A DNA stretch of 64,000 nt from an uncultured Prevotella sp. (GCA_934204655.1 CAKPZJ010000011.1:13400-77399), one strand, 5' to 3'; positions 36,545 through 45,562 are shown, numbered from the stretch's first letter. The notes: a model not told the origin generated them from the sequence alone. Made by a program: numbers and translations.

Positions 36545-37368
36545 GCCGCTGCCCCCTTACTCTTGGCTATGGCGTCCAGCAGGCCAATGACGGCCTCTTC
36601 CATCTGAGTGGTCAGCCGGTCTATCTTGGACAATATATAGTTGTAAAACACCTGCAGTACCAGGGCCACGATGATGCCGAAGATAGTGGTGATAAGGGCC
36701 ACGCGCATACCCGAGGCCACGATGGTGGGACTGATGTCGCCGGCGGCCTGTATCTGGTCAAAGGCCATCACCATGCCTATCACGGTGCCCAAGAAGCCCA
36801 ACGAGGGAGCCATGGCGATAAACAGCGAAATCCACGAGCAGCCTTTCTCTAAGTTGGCTGCCTGCACGCTACCGTAGGCCACCAACGTACGCTCTATGTT
36901 GGCCATGTCCTCATGGTAGCGGAGCAGTCCCTGGCGGCAGACGGCGGCCACGGGGCCCGGGGTGGCCTCGCACAGTTGTCGGGCGCTGTCTATCTGGCCG
37001 GCCTCGACCTGCTCGGTAAGCTGGGTCATAAACTTCTTGGCGTCAGTCTCAGACAGGGCTAAGAAGATGATACGCTCTATACAGAAGGCCAGGCCTAATA
37101 CCAGTGCCAGAGCCACCAGTGACATAAAGCCAGCATTGCCCTCGATAAACTTGGTCTTCAGCAGCTGGTGAAAGGAGGGCGCCTCATCAGTGGAGGCCAC
37201 TTCCTGCAGATTGTCGGCCGCCGAGGCGAGCGAACTGTCTGCCACGGCCGGCGCGGCGCTATCGGTTACAGCCGTCTGCACGCTGTCGGTATTCTGGGCA
37301 CATACGGGCGCTACGCCCATCCACAGCACCAGTATCAGCGCCACGGCCATTACGCGTTTCATATTCAT
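36541..37368 (-). CDS. exbB: MotA/TolQ/ExbB proton channel protein
   Basis: 275 residues from ATG 37368. Signal peptide (NMKRVMAVALILVLW...), an Ala/Ser/Asp-rich periplasmic stretch, then three helices; WISLFIAMAPSLGFLGTVIGMV and SGMRVALITTIFGIIVALV are the conserved TolQ/ExbB segments. The N-terminal signal peptide form is common in Bacteroidales. In-frame ATGs at 37371, 37377 and 37383 are also possible; longer starts would run into the promoter. First gene of the exbB-membrane protein-exbD-exbD operon. Confidence 0.9.
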   Translation of the reverse strand: MNMKRVMAVALILVLWMGVAPVCAQNTDSVQTAVTDSAAPAVADSSLASAADNLQEVASTDEAPSFHQLLKTKFIEGNAGFMSLVALALVLGLAFCIERIIFLALSETDAKKFMTQLTEQVEAGQIDSARQLCEATPGPVAAVCRQGLLRYHEDMANIERTLVAYGSVQAANLEKGCSWISLFIAMAPSLGFLGTVIGMVMAFDQIQAAGDISPTIVASGMRVALITTIFGIIVALVLQVFYNYILSKIDRLTTQMEEAVIGLLDAIAKSKGAAA

Positions 37369-37400
37369 CATAGACATAGTCATTATCGTTTCTGAAGATG

Positions 37401-37431
37401 CAAAAGTAGTGGTTTCCAATCGCTCAGCCAA
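37401..37431 (-). promoter_or_regulatory. exbB operon promoter (TTG-N20-TACTTTTG)
   Basis: TTG (37429-37431) and TACTTTTG (37401-37408) on the minus strand, about 30 bp before the start codon. Confidence 0.7.
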
Positions 37432-37591
37432 GCATTTTTGTATAATGTTTGTAAATATCCGCGATTTTGCCGTCGCGGCCATCGGTGAGGCCCTCATGGC
37501 AAGGCCCAGAAACACGTTGCCCCGCCACAGGAGGGTGAGTCCGGGGCGGGGCAACATCGTTATGCCTACCAGCAGTGTGGGCCGCGATGGC

Positions 37592-39244
37592 CTAATCGTC
37601 TACATAATAGTGGGCGTAGTTATAAAACGGCTCCGTGATGACATGGTCGCTGGTCTCGGTATAAGTGTTGCCGTAGCGGTCCTTGGCCACAATGGTAACG
37701 TGTGCCTTGGGGTCGCGGGGCTTGTAGTAGTACCAGTGGTTCATCTTGAGGTAACCATTGCGCTTGCTGAAGAAGCTGTAGGGGTTAGACTTGACATACT
37801 TGTGATGATAACCCACGGCGAAGGCATCCTGATTAGGAGTCTTCTGGAGGCGAGTCATAGGCATCTTGACACCATTCTCGATGGCGTAAAGGTTCCACTG
37901 CGAGTCGGCATTGAAGACATTGGCCACGAGGACGCCATGGCCCTTGGGGAGGTTCCAGTCATCGGCATAGTTTTCGCCATTAAAGTCGGTATCAGCACGG
38001 AAGAGGGCCATCTGCTTGCTGCGGTCCCAGCGGGTGCCCTTGTAGTAACAGTCCTTGATGGCATTGCCCTTGACGGTGTACACATAGTAACCGTTGGGCA
38101 CGCCGTCAATGTTGATATTGGACTGCCAGATGTCGCCACAAGCTGCTGCGTGACAGTGCTCGAGGATGTGGCGTCCGTGGAAGTCTATCTCATTGTTGAC
38201 GGCGAAGTGAGTATGGCCGCAGAAGAGCTCATAGCCCTTGAACTGACCTAAGAGGTCCATCAGGCGCTCAAGGCGGTTAGAGGCGTAGTGGCCATCACCG
38301 ATGCTGTTGGGGTTGGGGGCCTTGGTGCGGTTACCAAAGGTGAGGGGGATGTGGTAGTTGAGCACCACGAGCTTGTTCTTAGGCACCAGGCTGAGGTCGC
38401 TCTCGAGCCAGGCCATCTGTTCGTCGGTCAGTTCGCCTGGTTGGTAGTAGGCCCAGCCACGGTAGTAGATGACGTTGTTGAAGCAGACGTAGTGGACGTT
38501 ACCGCGGTCGAACGAATAGTCAGTAGGGCCCCACGCCTCTTCCCATTTCTGCTTGTAGAGGGCCTTGCCGTCCTGGTCGTGGTTGCCGATAACGGAGAAG
38601 AGACGCATGCGCGAAGAGCCGAGGGCTGCGCGCACCTGTCCCTCGAGTTTCTCGTTGTAGCCGCCATAGTACTGCACGTCGTCGCCCATGCTGATGCCAT
38701 ATACGGGGGTATCCTCGGGCAGAGCGGCTATCGTCTTCTTGATGTCGGCCATCGTCTCCTCAGTGAAGCGTTCGACGTCGCTCTTGCGCACGGCGTTGTC
38801 ATTAGGTCCCTGGAAGTAAGGGCCGTAAGCGTTGGTGGCCTGGGGGTCGCCGATAATGATTAGTTTATAGTTTTTCTCCTTACCGCCAGCCAGCTTGGTG
38901 AGGCTGAAGTCGTACTGGAGCTTGCCATCGGTAACCTGCTGATAGAAGCAGGCTGTGTTGTCGGTAGCAGAGTGAACGGGGACTTCGCAATCGGCCGGCA
39001 CGGTGTAGTAGACAAACTTGGAGGCGCTGTTATAGGGCAGACGGTACTGGCCGCGGGCATCGGTCCGGACGCAGGTAAATCCGTTGCTCACCACCACGCC
39101 GGCCACGGGGCGGCCCTTCTGGTCGGTAAAGGTTCCTGTAAAATGGGTGGGAGCCGTCGCGGTCTGGGCCATAGCCCCTGCCGGCAGCAAGCCGAAAAGA
39201 CATAGCAGGGCCATGACAAGCCCTGAGTGTAAGGTTTTTCTCAT
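37592..39244 (-). CDS. Secreted calcineurin-like phosphoesterase with carboxypeptidase-regulatory domain
   Basis: 550 residues from ATG 39244 (signal peptide MRKTLHSGLVMALLCLFGLL). A beta-sandwich (about 30-110: GTFTDQKGRPVAGVVVSNG, VYYTVPADCEVPVHSA) is followed by the metallophosphoesterase core: IIIGDPQ (Gln replaces the usual His), GISMGDDVQYYGG, VIGNHDQDG, LNYHIPLTF and CGHTHFAVN, and a C-terminal MetallophosC beta domain ending FYNYAHYY. Close paralogue of the phosphoesterase part of the gene at 40965-43379 (same motifs, same C-terminus). Extracytoplasmic phosphodi- or monoesterase; substrate unknown. Confidence 0.85.
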   Translation of the reverse strand: MRKTLHSGLVMALLCLFGLLPAGAMAQTATAPTHFTGTFTDQKGRPVAGVVVSNGFTCVRTDARGQYRLPYNSASKFVYYTVPADCEVPVHSATDNTACFYQQVTDGKLQYDFSLTKLAGGKEKNYKLIIIGDPQATNAYGPYFQGPNDNAVRKSDVERFTEETMADIKKTIAALPEDTPVYGISMGDDVQYYGGYNEKLEGQVRAALGSSRMRLFSVIGNHDQDGKALYKQKWEEAWGPTDYSFDRGNVHYVCFNNVIYYRGWAYYQPGELTDEQMAWLESDLSLVPKNKLVVLNYHIPLTFGNRTKAPNPNSIGDGHYASNRLERLMDLLGQFKGYELFCGHTHFAVNNEIDFHGRHILEHCHAAACGDIWQSNINIDGVPNGYYVYTVKGNAIKDCYYKGTRWDRSKQMALFRADTDFNGENYADDWNLPKGHGVLVANVFNADSQWNLYAIENGVKMPMTRLQKTPNQDAFAVGYHHKYVKSNPYSFFSKRNGYLKMNHWYYYKPRDPKAHVTIVAKDRYGNTYTETSDHVITEPFYNYAHYYVDD

Positions 39245-39315
39245 GTTATTATTTTTTGTTATGTTTCCACGTACAACGGTGGCTCCATGGCAGGTGCCCA
39301 TGAGCCTAACGCCTA

Positions 39316-39323
39316 CAAAGTTA
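39316..39323 (-). promoter_or_regulatory. -7 box (TAACTTTG) of the phosphoesterase gene
   Basis: TAACTTTG on the minus strand, 71 bp before ATG 39244, overlapping the end of the broken glycosyltransferase gene. Confidence 0.5.
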
Positions 39324-39326
39324 GCA

Positions 39327-39806
39327 TTAATTTGTGGGGTAGCCGTGGTTTGGGTTCGTTTTTTTACAACAAGAGGCAAAAAACCTGACAATCATCTGCC
39401 GCACAGCCCCTGCACCGAGCCAGCGGAGTATAAGGGCCAGCACGATGAACAGGCACATGAGCATATCCATGCGCAGGGTGACGGCCGCGCCAATGAAGAA
39501 GGCACTGGTAAGCAGCATGGGGGCACCCAGGGCAGGCAACAGCGACAGCAGCGACAGCAACCACATACGGTGGGCACCTGTCAGCCAGCGCAGCAGTATG
39601 ATAAGCCACAGGTAAAGAGGTGGTTTGTCAGCGTAGGGCACGCCATGGTTGGTAAAGGCGAAGTAAGTATGCTGGCGCAGGGCCTCATCGGCTATGCTCA
39701 GGTAGCGCAGCTCTTTGTCGGGAGTAAAGTCGCGCAGTACCATGACGGGCACCAAGGCCACCACGACACCTATATATAATAGGTATGTATCTCGGTATGT
39801 TCTCAT
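39327..39806 (-). pseudogene. Truncated ArnT/PMT-like glycosyltransferase remnant
   Basis: 159 codons. The N-terminus is that of the GT-83/ArnT-like family of Bacteroidales: PVMVLRDFTPDKELRYLSIA, FTNHGVPYADKPPLYLWLI and LLSLLPAL. Then the sequence jumps to FIGAAVTLRMDMLMCLFIVLA, a segment normally about 50 residues further on, and stops after FFASCCKKTNPN. The usual length is about 500-580 residues, so most of the protein and the catalytic periplasmic domain are gone. A -7 box TATCTTTG remains at 39837-39844. I read it as a deletion pseudogene. Confidence 0.7.
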
Positions 39807-40029
39807 TGAGCCTTCTGTAGGTTATATGACCGCCTGCAAAGATAGGCTGCAAATTTGTAGAAAGTCTGAAGATGGCTCCAAAAAGTGCGGGAAACGGCAG
39901 GGGGCTCCCCTAAGCAGCAAGGAAGGTGGCCCAAGCTGCAAGGAGGCGGCCCCCAAGCAGCAAGGGAGCGGCCCCCAAGCCACCCAAGGGGGATGTAAGA
40001 TGGCAAGTATGGGAGCCGGGGCCGACCTT
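39807..40029. repeat. Gene-free stretch with a 22-bp degenerate tandem repeat
   Basis: 39898-39990 holds four tandem copies of about 22 bp built on GGCCCCCAAGCAGCAAGG (first copy starts GGGGCTCCCCTAAGCAG). The related CCAAGGGGGATGTAAGATGGCAAG sequence reappears inverted near 40783-40800. No gene is supported. Confidence 0.6.
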
Positions 40030-40255
40030 TTGTCGAAAAGTAAAAAGATAAAAGGGTTAAAAGGTAAAAAGCGCAGGGATGGGTGCCACCTCGGTGGCGA
40101 CAAAGGCGGTCGCCCGAATCGTGGAGACCGCCATTACGATGCTGGGAGCCGTCTTTAGAAAGCAAAAGACCGGTCTTTACGTTTCTAATGATGGCTCCCA
40201 GCTCGCTAAAGATGGCTCCGAGAAACGTAAAGGTCGGTCTTTACATTTCCTGCGA
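40030..40255. repeat. R3 composite element, copy C (double core)
   Basis: Left purine arm 40034-40080 (AAAAGGTAAAAAGCGCAGG). The core 40122-40252 looks like two overlapping R3 units in opposite orientation: GAGACCG...GACCGGTCTTTACG (40123-40186), then an inverted GGAGCC-TTTAG pair ending AAAGGTCGGTCTTTAC (40190-40247). A further purine arm lies at 40386-40424. Confidence 0.65.
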
Positions 40256-40440
40256 TGGAAATTGACAAATCAAAGGGTGTCTTTGATGTTACAAATGCTG
40301 CCACTATTTTGGCCACGACCTCTATGCCCCAGCTCCTGGCGGTTGGGGTAATGCTCGATTAAGCAATGCGTACTGTAAGCGCCATAAAGGCAAAAAGTAA
40401 ACAGGTAAAAAAATAAAAAGCGAAAGCCTCTAATGGCCCC

Positions 40441-40730
40441 GTGTAAGCAATGCGCGCTGCAAGCGCAAAAACAGGGCTAACCGAGAGCCATAAACTTGCA
40501 CAAATGGCCGAGGTGCAGTCTGTTTTATACAACAGCATAAAGCCTGGAGCAACGCCCCAGGTAAATAATCACCAAACTATTTTCGCGCTGTAGGCGCAAA
40601 AGCAGCAAAGCATTAACTCGCGGGAATAACGCCTACGGCTACTTTTGCGCCTACAGCGCGCATTGCGTGTGTGGGGACGACACCTGGGGCGTTGCCCCAG
40701 GCTTTATACTGCTGCGCCTACAGCGCGTGC
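40441..40730. repeat. R2 nested-palindrome element, copy 2
   Basis: Symmetric about 40622: CGCGCTGTAGGCGC (near 40584) mirrors GCGCCTACAGCGCG (near 40648), and AACGCCCCAGGT (40551-) mirrors ACCTGGGGCGTT (40682-). The outer left arm carries an extra ~60 bp with a reversed R1 element (40478-40530). Between this and the terminator at 40892 no feature is seen. Confidence 0.7.
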
Positions 40731-40891
40731 TACTTGTAAAAGGCTCCCGGAATCGTCAAGGGCACCCCCGGCTCCCACACTTGCCATTTTACATCCCCCT
40801 TGGGGGGCTTGGGGGCCGCCTCCTGGTCGTTTGCACCCCTCTCCCATTCCTCATAGCTCCCACGGTGACCATTGAGAGAAGAATGTAAAAA

Positions 40892-40919
40892 AGCCGTGAC
40901 ACTCTGCGGTGCCACGGCT
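40892..40919 (-). terminator. Terminator of the fimbrillin-phosphoesterase operon
   Basis: AGCCGTG...CACGGCT stem followed on the minus strand by TTTTTTAC, 46 bp after the stop at 40965. Confidence 0.8.
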
Positions 40920-40964
40920 ATGGGATTGGGTCAGTCCTGTGCGGGACTGAGGGGCTACGCCGGC

Positions 40965-43379
40965 CTACTTCTTGTAATAGTGGGCGTAGTTGTAGAATGG
41001 TTCAGTGATGATACCGGCTGTAGTAGCGGTAAACTTGTTGCCATAGGGATCGGTGGCCTCAACGGTAATCACGGCGTTGGGGTCTTTGGGCGTATAGGCA
41101 TAGAAGTGGTTCATGCGCAGATAGCCGTTCTGCTTGCTGAAGAAGCTGTACTTGTTAGAAACAGCGTACTTCTTATGATAGCCCACGGCAAAGGCGTCCT
41201 GGTTGGGGGTCTGCTGCAGGCGGGTCATCTCCGTGCGCTGGCCAGCCTCTACTGCGTAGACTTTCCACTTGGAGTCGGCGTTGAACACGTTGGCCACCAG
41301 CACGCCCTTGTTCTTCTCCAGGTTCCAGTCGGCAGCATAGCTCTCGCCGTTGAAGTCGGTATCGGCACGGAAGAGCGACATCTGCTTGTCCTTATCCCAG
41401 TTAGTACCCTTGTAGTAGCAGTCGGTAATGGCCGCGCCGCCCATGGTGTACACGTAGTAACCGTTGGGCACACCATCGATGTTGAGGTTAGACTGCCAGA
41501 TGTCGCCACAGGCTGCGGCATGACTGCGCTCGTAGATGGTCTTGCCGCCAAAACTAATCTCGTTGTTCACAGCAAAGTGGGTGTGACCGCAGAAGAGACG
41601 GTAGTCGGCAAACTGGGCCAGCAGGTCGAGTATCTTCTGCAGGCGGTTAGAGGCATAGTGGCCGTCACCGATGGAGGTGGCACCGCTGAGGGGCCTATTG
41701 CCGAAGGTAAGGGGTATGTGGTAGTTCAGGATGACCATCTTGCTCTTGTCGGCCAACTGCAAGTCGCTGGCCAGCCAGTCCATCTGGGCATCGGTAAGCT
41801 CGCCGGGCTGATAGTAAGAGGCACCGCTGTAGAACTGGACGTTGTTGAAGCACACATAGTGTACGTCGCCACGGTCGAAAGAGTAGTCGGTGGGGCCCCA
41901 GGCCTCTTCCCACTTGGCCTTGTAGATGGCGTTGCCGTCCTGGTCGTGGTTGCCAATCACAGAGAAGAGGCGCATCTGAGACGAACCGAGCTTGGCGCGA
42001 ATCTCGGACTCAAGCTGGTCGTTGAAACCACCGTAGTACTGCACGTCGTCGCCCATGGTAAGACCGTACACGGCGGTCCCGGCAGGCAGCGAGGCTATGG
42101 TCTGCTTGATGTCGGCCATGGTCTCGTCGGCAAAGCGCAGCACGTCGCTCTTGTTGATGGCATTGTCATCGGCACTCTCATAGTATGGGTTGTAGGCGTT
42201 GGTCACCTGTGGGTCGCCGATGACTATCATCATATACTTGTTCTCCTTTCCGTTAGCCAGACGTGTCAGCCTGAAGTTGTACTGGTACGTTCCCTCAGCC
42301 AGTCGCTGATAGAAATTGGCGGTGCGGTCGCTGGCAGAGTGTACGGGCACCTCGCAGTTGTCGGGCACGGTGTAATAAACAAACTTGGCAGCAGCGTTGC
42401 GATTGAAGGCATAGTTGCCCTCGGCGTCGGTCTTGACACAGGTGTAGCCGTCGCTCACGATAACACCGGCCATGGCGTTGCCGCGCTCATCGGTAACCTT
42501 GCCGCTGGTATCGTACTCCAACTTAGTCACGTTGCTGGTACTGATAACCTTCATGGGGCCCTCGCTGAGTTGCTGGTTGCCCAAGTTGGCCACGTAGCGG
42601 GTACCGCTGATGAGCATATTGACTGCCAAGCCGTTGACCTGACCAGGACACAGGGCTGCATAGAACGTCAGTTTGTGGTCGCGTATCCTTATCGTCTCGG
42701 TAGAGATGGTCACGGGGCCCAGTTCGCCGTCGCGCACAGAGGCATCGGCCAGGTTCAGAGTTACATTGTTGTACAGTCCGCCACCGGTAACACTTACGGC
42801 CTGGGGAATGGTGGCCGTGATAGACTCGGGCAGGGTTATCTCGAACTTGACGATGGCCATCTTACGGGTAAAGGTAAGATTGAGCGGCGCGGTGCTCTCG
42901 GGGTCGTACTCGCCCGTGGCAAAGAGGATGTCGTGGGTGGTGGCGCTACCCTCGCCGGTTATCTCGCCACTCTGGTAGTGCAGGTCGTTGACGATGGCAT
43001 CGGCCTGGTTGTACACATTGGGGTACTGCGCATAGGCGTAGACCGTAGTGGCGGTCTTCACATCGGTGTCGAAATGTCCCTTGAAGTTGGCCTGGGTCTT
43101 GTCGGCACTCTTATACTCGGCAAAGCGCAGCGTACCGCGGTTGGGGGTGGCCCCGGCCACAGCATTGGCATAGATGCTTATCTGGTCTGACTCCTCCCAG
43201 GCAGCTGCCAGGTTATCATCGGTAGCGTCGTAGCCCACGCGGGTAGACGCTATCTTGCAGGCCGTGACATCGAAGTCGCTGCCCGGCTCCTTGCCGTTGT
43301 TGGTGTTTTCCTCTATGTTGCTGCAGCCTGCCAAGAGCATGGCTGCCAACAGCGAATATATAGTCTTTTTCATCTTCAT
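40965..43379 (-). CDS. Lipoprotein: fimbrillin-like domain fused to calcineurin-like phosphoesterase
   Basis: 804 residues. Lipobox LLAGCSN (Cys 19). Residues about 30-280 are a fimbrillin-like (Mfa-like) domain (KIASTRVGYDATDDN, LTFTRKMAIVKFEI, KLTFYAALCPGQ). From about 290 the protein repeats the whole architecture of the 37592-39244 gene: a regulatory beta sandwich (GKVTDERGNAMAGVIVSDG), core motifs IVIGDPQVTNAY, GLTMGDDVQYYGG, VIGNHDQDG, LNYHIPLTF, CGHTHFAVN and the same C-terminus FYNYAHYY. Third gene of an operon with the peptide at 45265 and the lipoprotein at 43394 (14-bp gap). Probably surface exposed; substrate unknown. Confidence 0.85.
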   Translation of the reverse strand: MKMKKTIYSLLAAMLLAGCSNIEENTNNGKEPGSDFDVTACKIASTRVGYDATDDNLAAAWEESDQISIYANAVAGATPNRGTLRFAEYKSADKTQANFKGHFDTDVKTATTVYAYAQYPNVYNQADAIVNDLHYQSGEITGEGSATTHDILFATGEYDPESTAPLNLTFTRKMAIVKFEITLPESITATIPQAVSVTGGGLYNNVTLNLADASVRDGELGPVTISTETIRIRDHKLTFYAALCPGQVNGLAVNMLISGTRYVANLGNQQLSEGPMKVISTSNVTKLEYDTSGKVTDERGNAMAGVIVSDGYTCVKTDAEGNYAFNRNAAAKFVYYTVPDNCEVPVHSASDRTANFYQRLAEGTYQYNFRLTRLANGKENKYMMIVIGDPQVTNAYNPYYESADDNAINKSDVLRFADETMADIKQTIASLPAGTAVYGLTMGDDVQYYGGFNDQLESEIRAKLGSSQMRLFSVIGNHDQDGNAIYKAKWEEAWGPTDYSFDRGDVHYVCFNNVQFYSGASYYQPGELTDAQMDWLASDLQLADKSKMVILNYHIPLTFGNRPLSGATSIGDGHYASNRLQKILDLLAQFADYRLFCGHTHFAVNNEISFGGKTIYERSHAAACGDIWQSNLNIDGVPNGYYVYTMGGAAITDCYYKGTNWDKDKQMSLFRADTDFNGESYAADWNLEKNKGVLVANVFNADSKWKVYAVEAGQRTEMTRLQQTPNQDAFAVGYHKKYAVSNKYSFFSKQNGYLRMNHFYAYTPKDPNAVITVEATDPYGNKFTATTAGIITEPFYNYAHYYKK

Positions 43380-43393
43380 TAGGTTGGGTTAGA

Positions 43394-45274
43394 TTAATTT
43401 TGGCCTCCTATCACTATCTCCTTGTAGCCATCAGCGGTGCGGCGCATCTGGATGTCGCCCTGGTAGGTAACGGCATAGGCACCGAAGTTAGAAGAGCTAT
43501 AGCCGCCAGCCTTCTGGCGTATCATGGAAGTGCTGTTGATAGTGTTATTATAGTAGCGCATTACCTGCAGACCGCAGATGTAGAGCGAGGGCTTGCTGCC
43601 CGAGGTCTTGAGCATCTGCATGCCGCCGGTGTTGGCCTCCCAGCGCACGGTAGTGGTGTGGCCCACCACGCTGACCTTACCGATGTACCAGGTGTACTGG
43701 GCTCCACCGATGGTGGCGTACTGGAACGACCAGCCGCTGTTAATCTTGGTACTCAGCTCGGGCATCAGGGCTACATACTGACCGGCATACTGACCGGTAT
43801 AGAGGCGCTGGGCCTTGGTAGAGGTATGAGTATCGATGAAGATGCCTACCGTGGCGCTCTTGGCAGCATGGTCTACACGCGAGAGAGCCTCGGTCTTCAT
43901 GTTCTCGAACAATCCGGTCATGCTGATGTTATTGGTGGCTGTAAGCTGGGTGGCTCCCAGGCACTCGTAGGCGATAACGGTCTTGCCCTTGGCATTGGTA
44001 AGCGTCAGCTGTTGCCTGTTCTTATAGTCTACGCCGTCGACAACCCGCAAGTCGGTGCGGCCGTCGGAGGGCTGCGAGCCCACAGCGCCCCACTTGGGGT
44101 CGTAGTTGGTGGTAGTGGTAGAGCCCATGGTGGTAAATACCTTGAACGCGGTCATGTCCCAGGTACCTGCAAAATCGCTCTCGTCTATCTGCGTAAGGTC
44201 TATAGTGGTCTTCTGACTACCGTTACCGAAGACAAGTTTGGCCTGGCGAGGTGCTCCGGTAGTGTTGGCGGTGGCCGACACGGTTACCTTGGTACCGTCT
44301 GAGGTGACGCTGAGCCAGTCGCTACCCTCGGCGGGTATTCGCTCGATGGTAGTTATCTTATAACCAGGCACATCGTAGGTCTTGGACCAAGCCGCATCGC
44401 TCGTCCAGAGCGACACGTCGCTCAGGGTCTCGTTGTTGCGGGTCACGGTGTACAGCTTGCCAGCCTCCAGTTTTACCTCGTTGGCTATCAGCAGGTCGTT
44501 ATATGCCTGCCCTGTGGGCGAAACCACGTCGGCGCGCAGGTTGGTCTTCGTTCCAGGCGTCAGGGCGGCATAGAAAGTCAGCTTGTTGCCATCTACCTTA
44601 GCCGAGGTCAGCTTGATAGAGCCTTGCTGGCTATCGCTCGGGCTACCGTCAGCACACCTATAATAATACTTATTGACCATATAGTCGGCCTTGAGCGTGA
44701 GGGCGTATGTCGAGGTGGTGGGGGTAAACGGCAGGACTACCGTACCCTTGATAAAAGTCATCTCGTGATGCAGGCGAACCTGCATGGCACCACTGGCAGC
44801 CGGGGCGTACTCGCAGGAGCCTGTCACGAGGTCGTACTTGCTCAGCTCGTTTATCGTGCCGGCCTGCTCGGACAAGTCTACTTTGATAATGGCACCATTA
44901 ACCTCCATGACGGGACTCTTCACAGCCACGCCCACGGCAGTTTTCTTAGCTGGTGGCGTAGCAAATGAACCCGTGAACTCGGCATCGTGCCCATCGGCAC
45001 TTATCTTGCCGATGGCGAAGGCCGCCATCTCCTCTGGGTTGGCGGCATAGTCTACCAGCAGCTGGTCCGTGTTCTGCCAGGCTACCTTAATGCTGGGCTG
45101 CTCGCCCTGCTCGGTAAAGGATAGGCGCGTAGAGGCGGCTCCGTCGATGCCGGCGCTAATGGTGAGCTTACCATTGCTGGTGCCGGGAGTCACATTGGGG
45201 TCGTCCTCAGTAGACGAGCAACCGGCCATCAGGGCGGCGATGGCTGCTCCGAAGAATAGACGCTTTAGTTCCAT
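43394..45274 (-). CDS. Fimbrillin-like/BACON lipoprotein 1
   Basis: 626 residues. Lipobox LMAGCSS (Cys 19). Fimbrillin-like N-terminal part (TISAGIDGAASTRLSF, KVAWQNTDQLLVDY, residues about 30-275), a BACON-like module (SDWLSVTSDGTKVTVSATAN, about 315-365) and a C-terminal domain beginning SDFAGTWDMTAFKVF that is shared with lipoprotein 2. The ATG lies inside the 3' end of the small peptide gene (10-bp overlap) behind AAGGAGGGC, so translation is coupled. Likely outer-surface adhesin or glycan-binding protein. Confidence 0.8.
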   Translation of the reverse strand: MELKRLFFGAAIAALMAGCSSTEDDPNVTPGTSNGKLTISAGIDGAASTRLSFTEQGEQPSIKVAWQNTDQLLVDYAANPEEMAAFAIGKISADGHDAEFTGSFATPPAKKTAVGVAVKSPVMEVNGAIIKVDLSEQAGTINELSKYDLVTGSCEYAPAASGAMQVRLHHEMTFIKGTVVLPFTPTTSTYALTLKADYMVNKYYYRCADGSPSDSQQGSIKLTSAKVDGNKLTFYAALTPGTKTNLRADVVSPTGQAYNDLLIANEVKLEAGKLYTVTRNNETLSDVSLWTSDAAWSKTYDVPGYKITTIERIPAEGSDWLSVTSDGTKVTVSATANTTGAPRQAKLVFGNGSQKTTIDLTQIDESDFAGTWDMTAFKVFTTMGSTTTTNYDPKWGAVGSQPSDGRTDLRVVDGVDYKNRQQLTLTNAKGKTVIAYECLGATQLTATNNISMTGLFENMKTEALSRVDHAAKSATVGIFIDTHTSTKAQRLYTGQYAGQYVALMPELSTKINSGWSFQYATIGGAQYTWYIGKVSVVGHTTTVRWEANTGGMQMLKTSGSKPSLYICGLQVMRYYNNTINSTSMIRQKAGGYSSSNFGAYAVTYQGDIQMRRTADGYKEIVIGGQN

Positions 45275-45456
45275 AAGCCCTCCTTCTCTATTTCAGCGGG
45301 TGAGGCACTACCTGTGTCGTCAATGTCGCCTCCAGGGGTGACGTCGGGAACAGAGGCATTACAGAGCGGACTTCCTGATTCTACAGAACGCACTTTGCAA
45401 AAGGGTTTCTTGTACTCGTATTTACAAGAAGCGGTCATAATGTTTTCTTTTTTCAT
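45265..45456 (-). CDS. Small KP-motif peptide coupled to lipoprotein 1
   Basis: 63 residues. A basic N-terminal half ends in KKPFCKVRSVESGSPL, then an acidic Gly/Asp-rich tail (VTPGGDIDDTGSA) ending in EGLWN. No signal peptide or membrane helix. It matches the peptide at 47540 in length, in the KP-x3-R-x-(V/I)-E-(S/A)-G block, in the acidic tail and in the Trp near the end. Both sit immediately before a fimbrillin-like lipoprotein gene. ATG at residue 7 (MTASCKYEYK) is an alternative start. Function unknown. Confidence 0.75.
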   Translation of the reverse strand: MKKENIMTASCKYEYKKPFCKVRSVESGSPLCNASVPDVTPGGDIDDTGSASPAEIEKEGLWN

Positions 45457-45554
45457 GCTGTATAGTTAGAATAAACTGCGCGGCTGTAGCCACAACAGAT
45501 TATAAAGGTTGGAATAGCAATATACCAGTCTGTTACAGCTACTGGTTCTGCCAA

Positions 45555-45562
45555 CAAAGTTA
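45555..45562 (-). promoter_or_regulatory. -7 box (TAACTTTG) of the peptide/lipoprotein 1/phosphoesterase operon
   Basis: TAACTTTG on the minus strand, 98 bp before the small-peptide ATG. The gap 45457-45764 otherwise holds only the terminator of lipoprotein 2. Confidence 0.5.

Noticed and set aside
37190..38251. 353-codon plus-strand open frame
   Set aside because: Antisense to exbB and the phosphoesterase; no promoter and no domain.
39715..40158. 147-codon plus-strand frame
   Set aside because: Lys/Gly-rich translation of the tandem repeat and R3 purine arm; not a gene.
40872..43190. 772-codon plus-strand open frame
   Set aside because: Exactly antisense to the fimbrillin-phosphoesterase fusion, whose motifs, lipobox and terminator are clear. 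The frame is open because of the GC-rich third codon positions; it reads as Val/Gly/His-rich nonsense.
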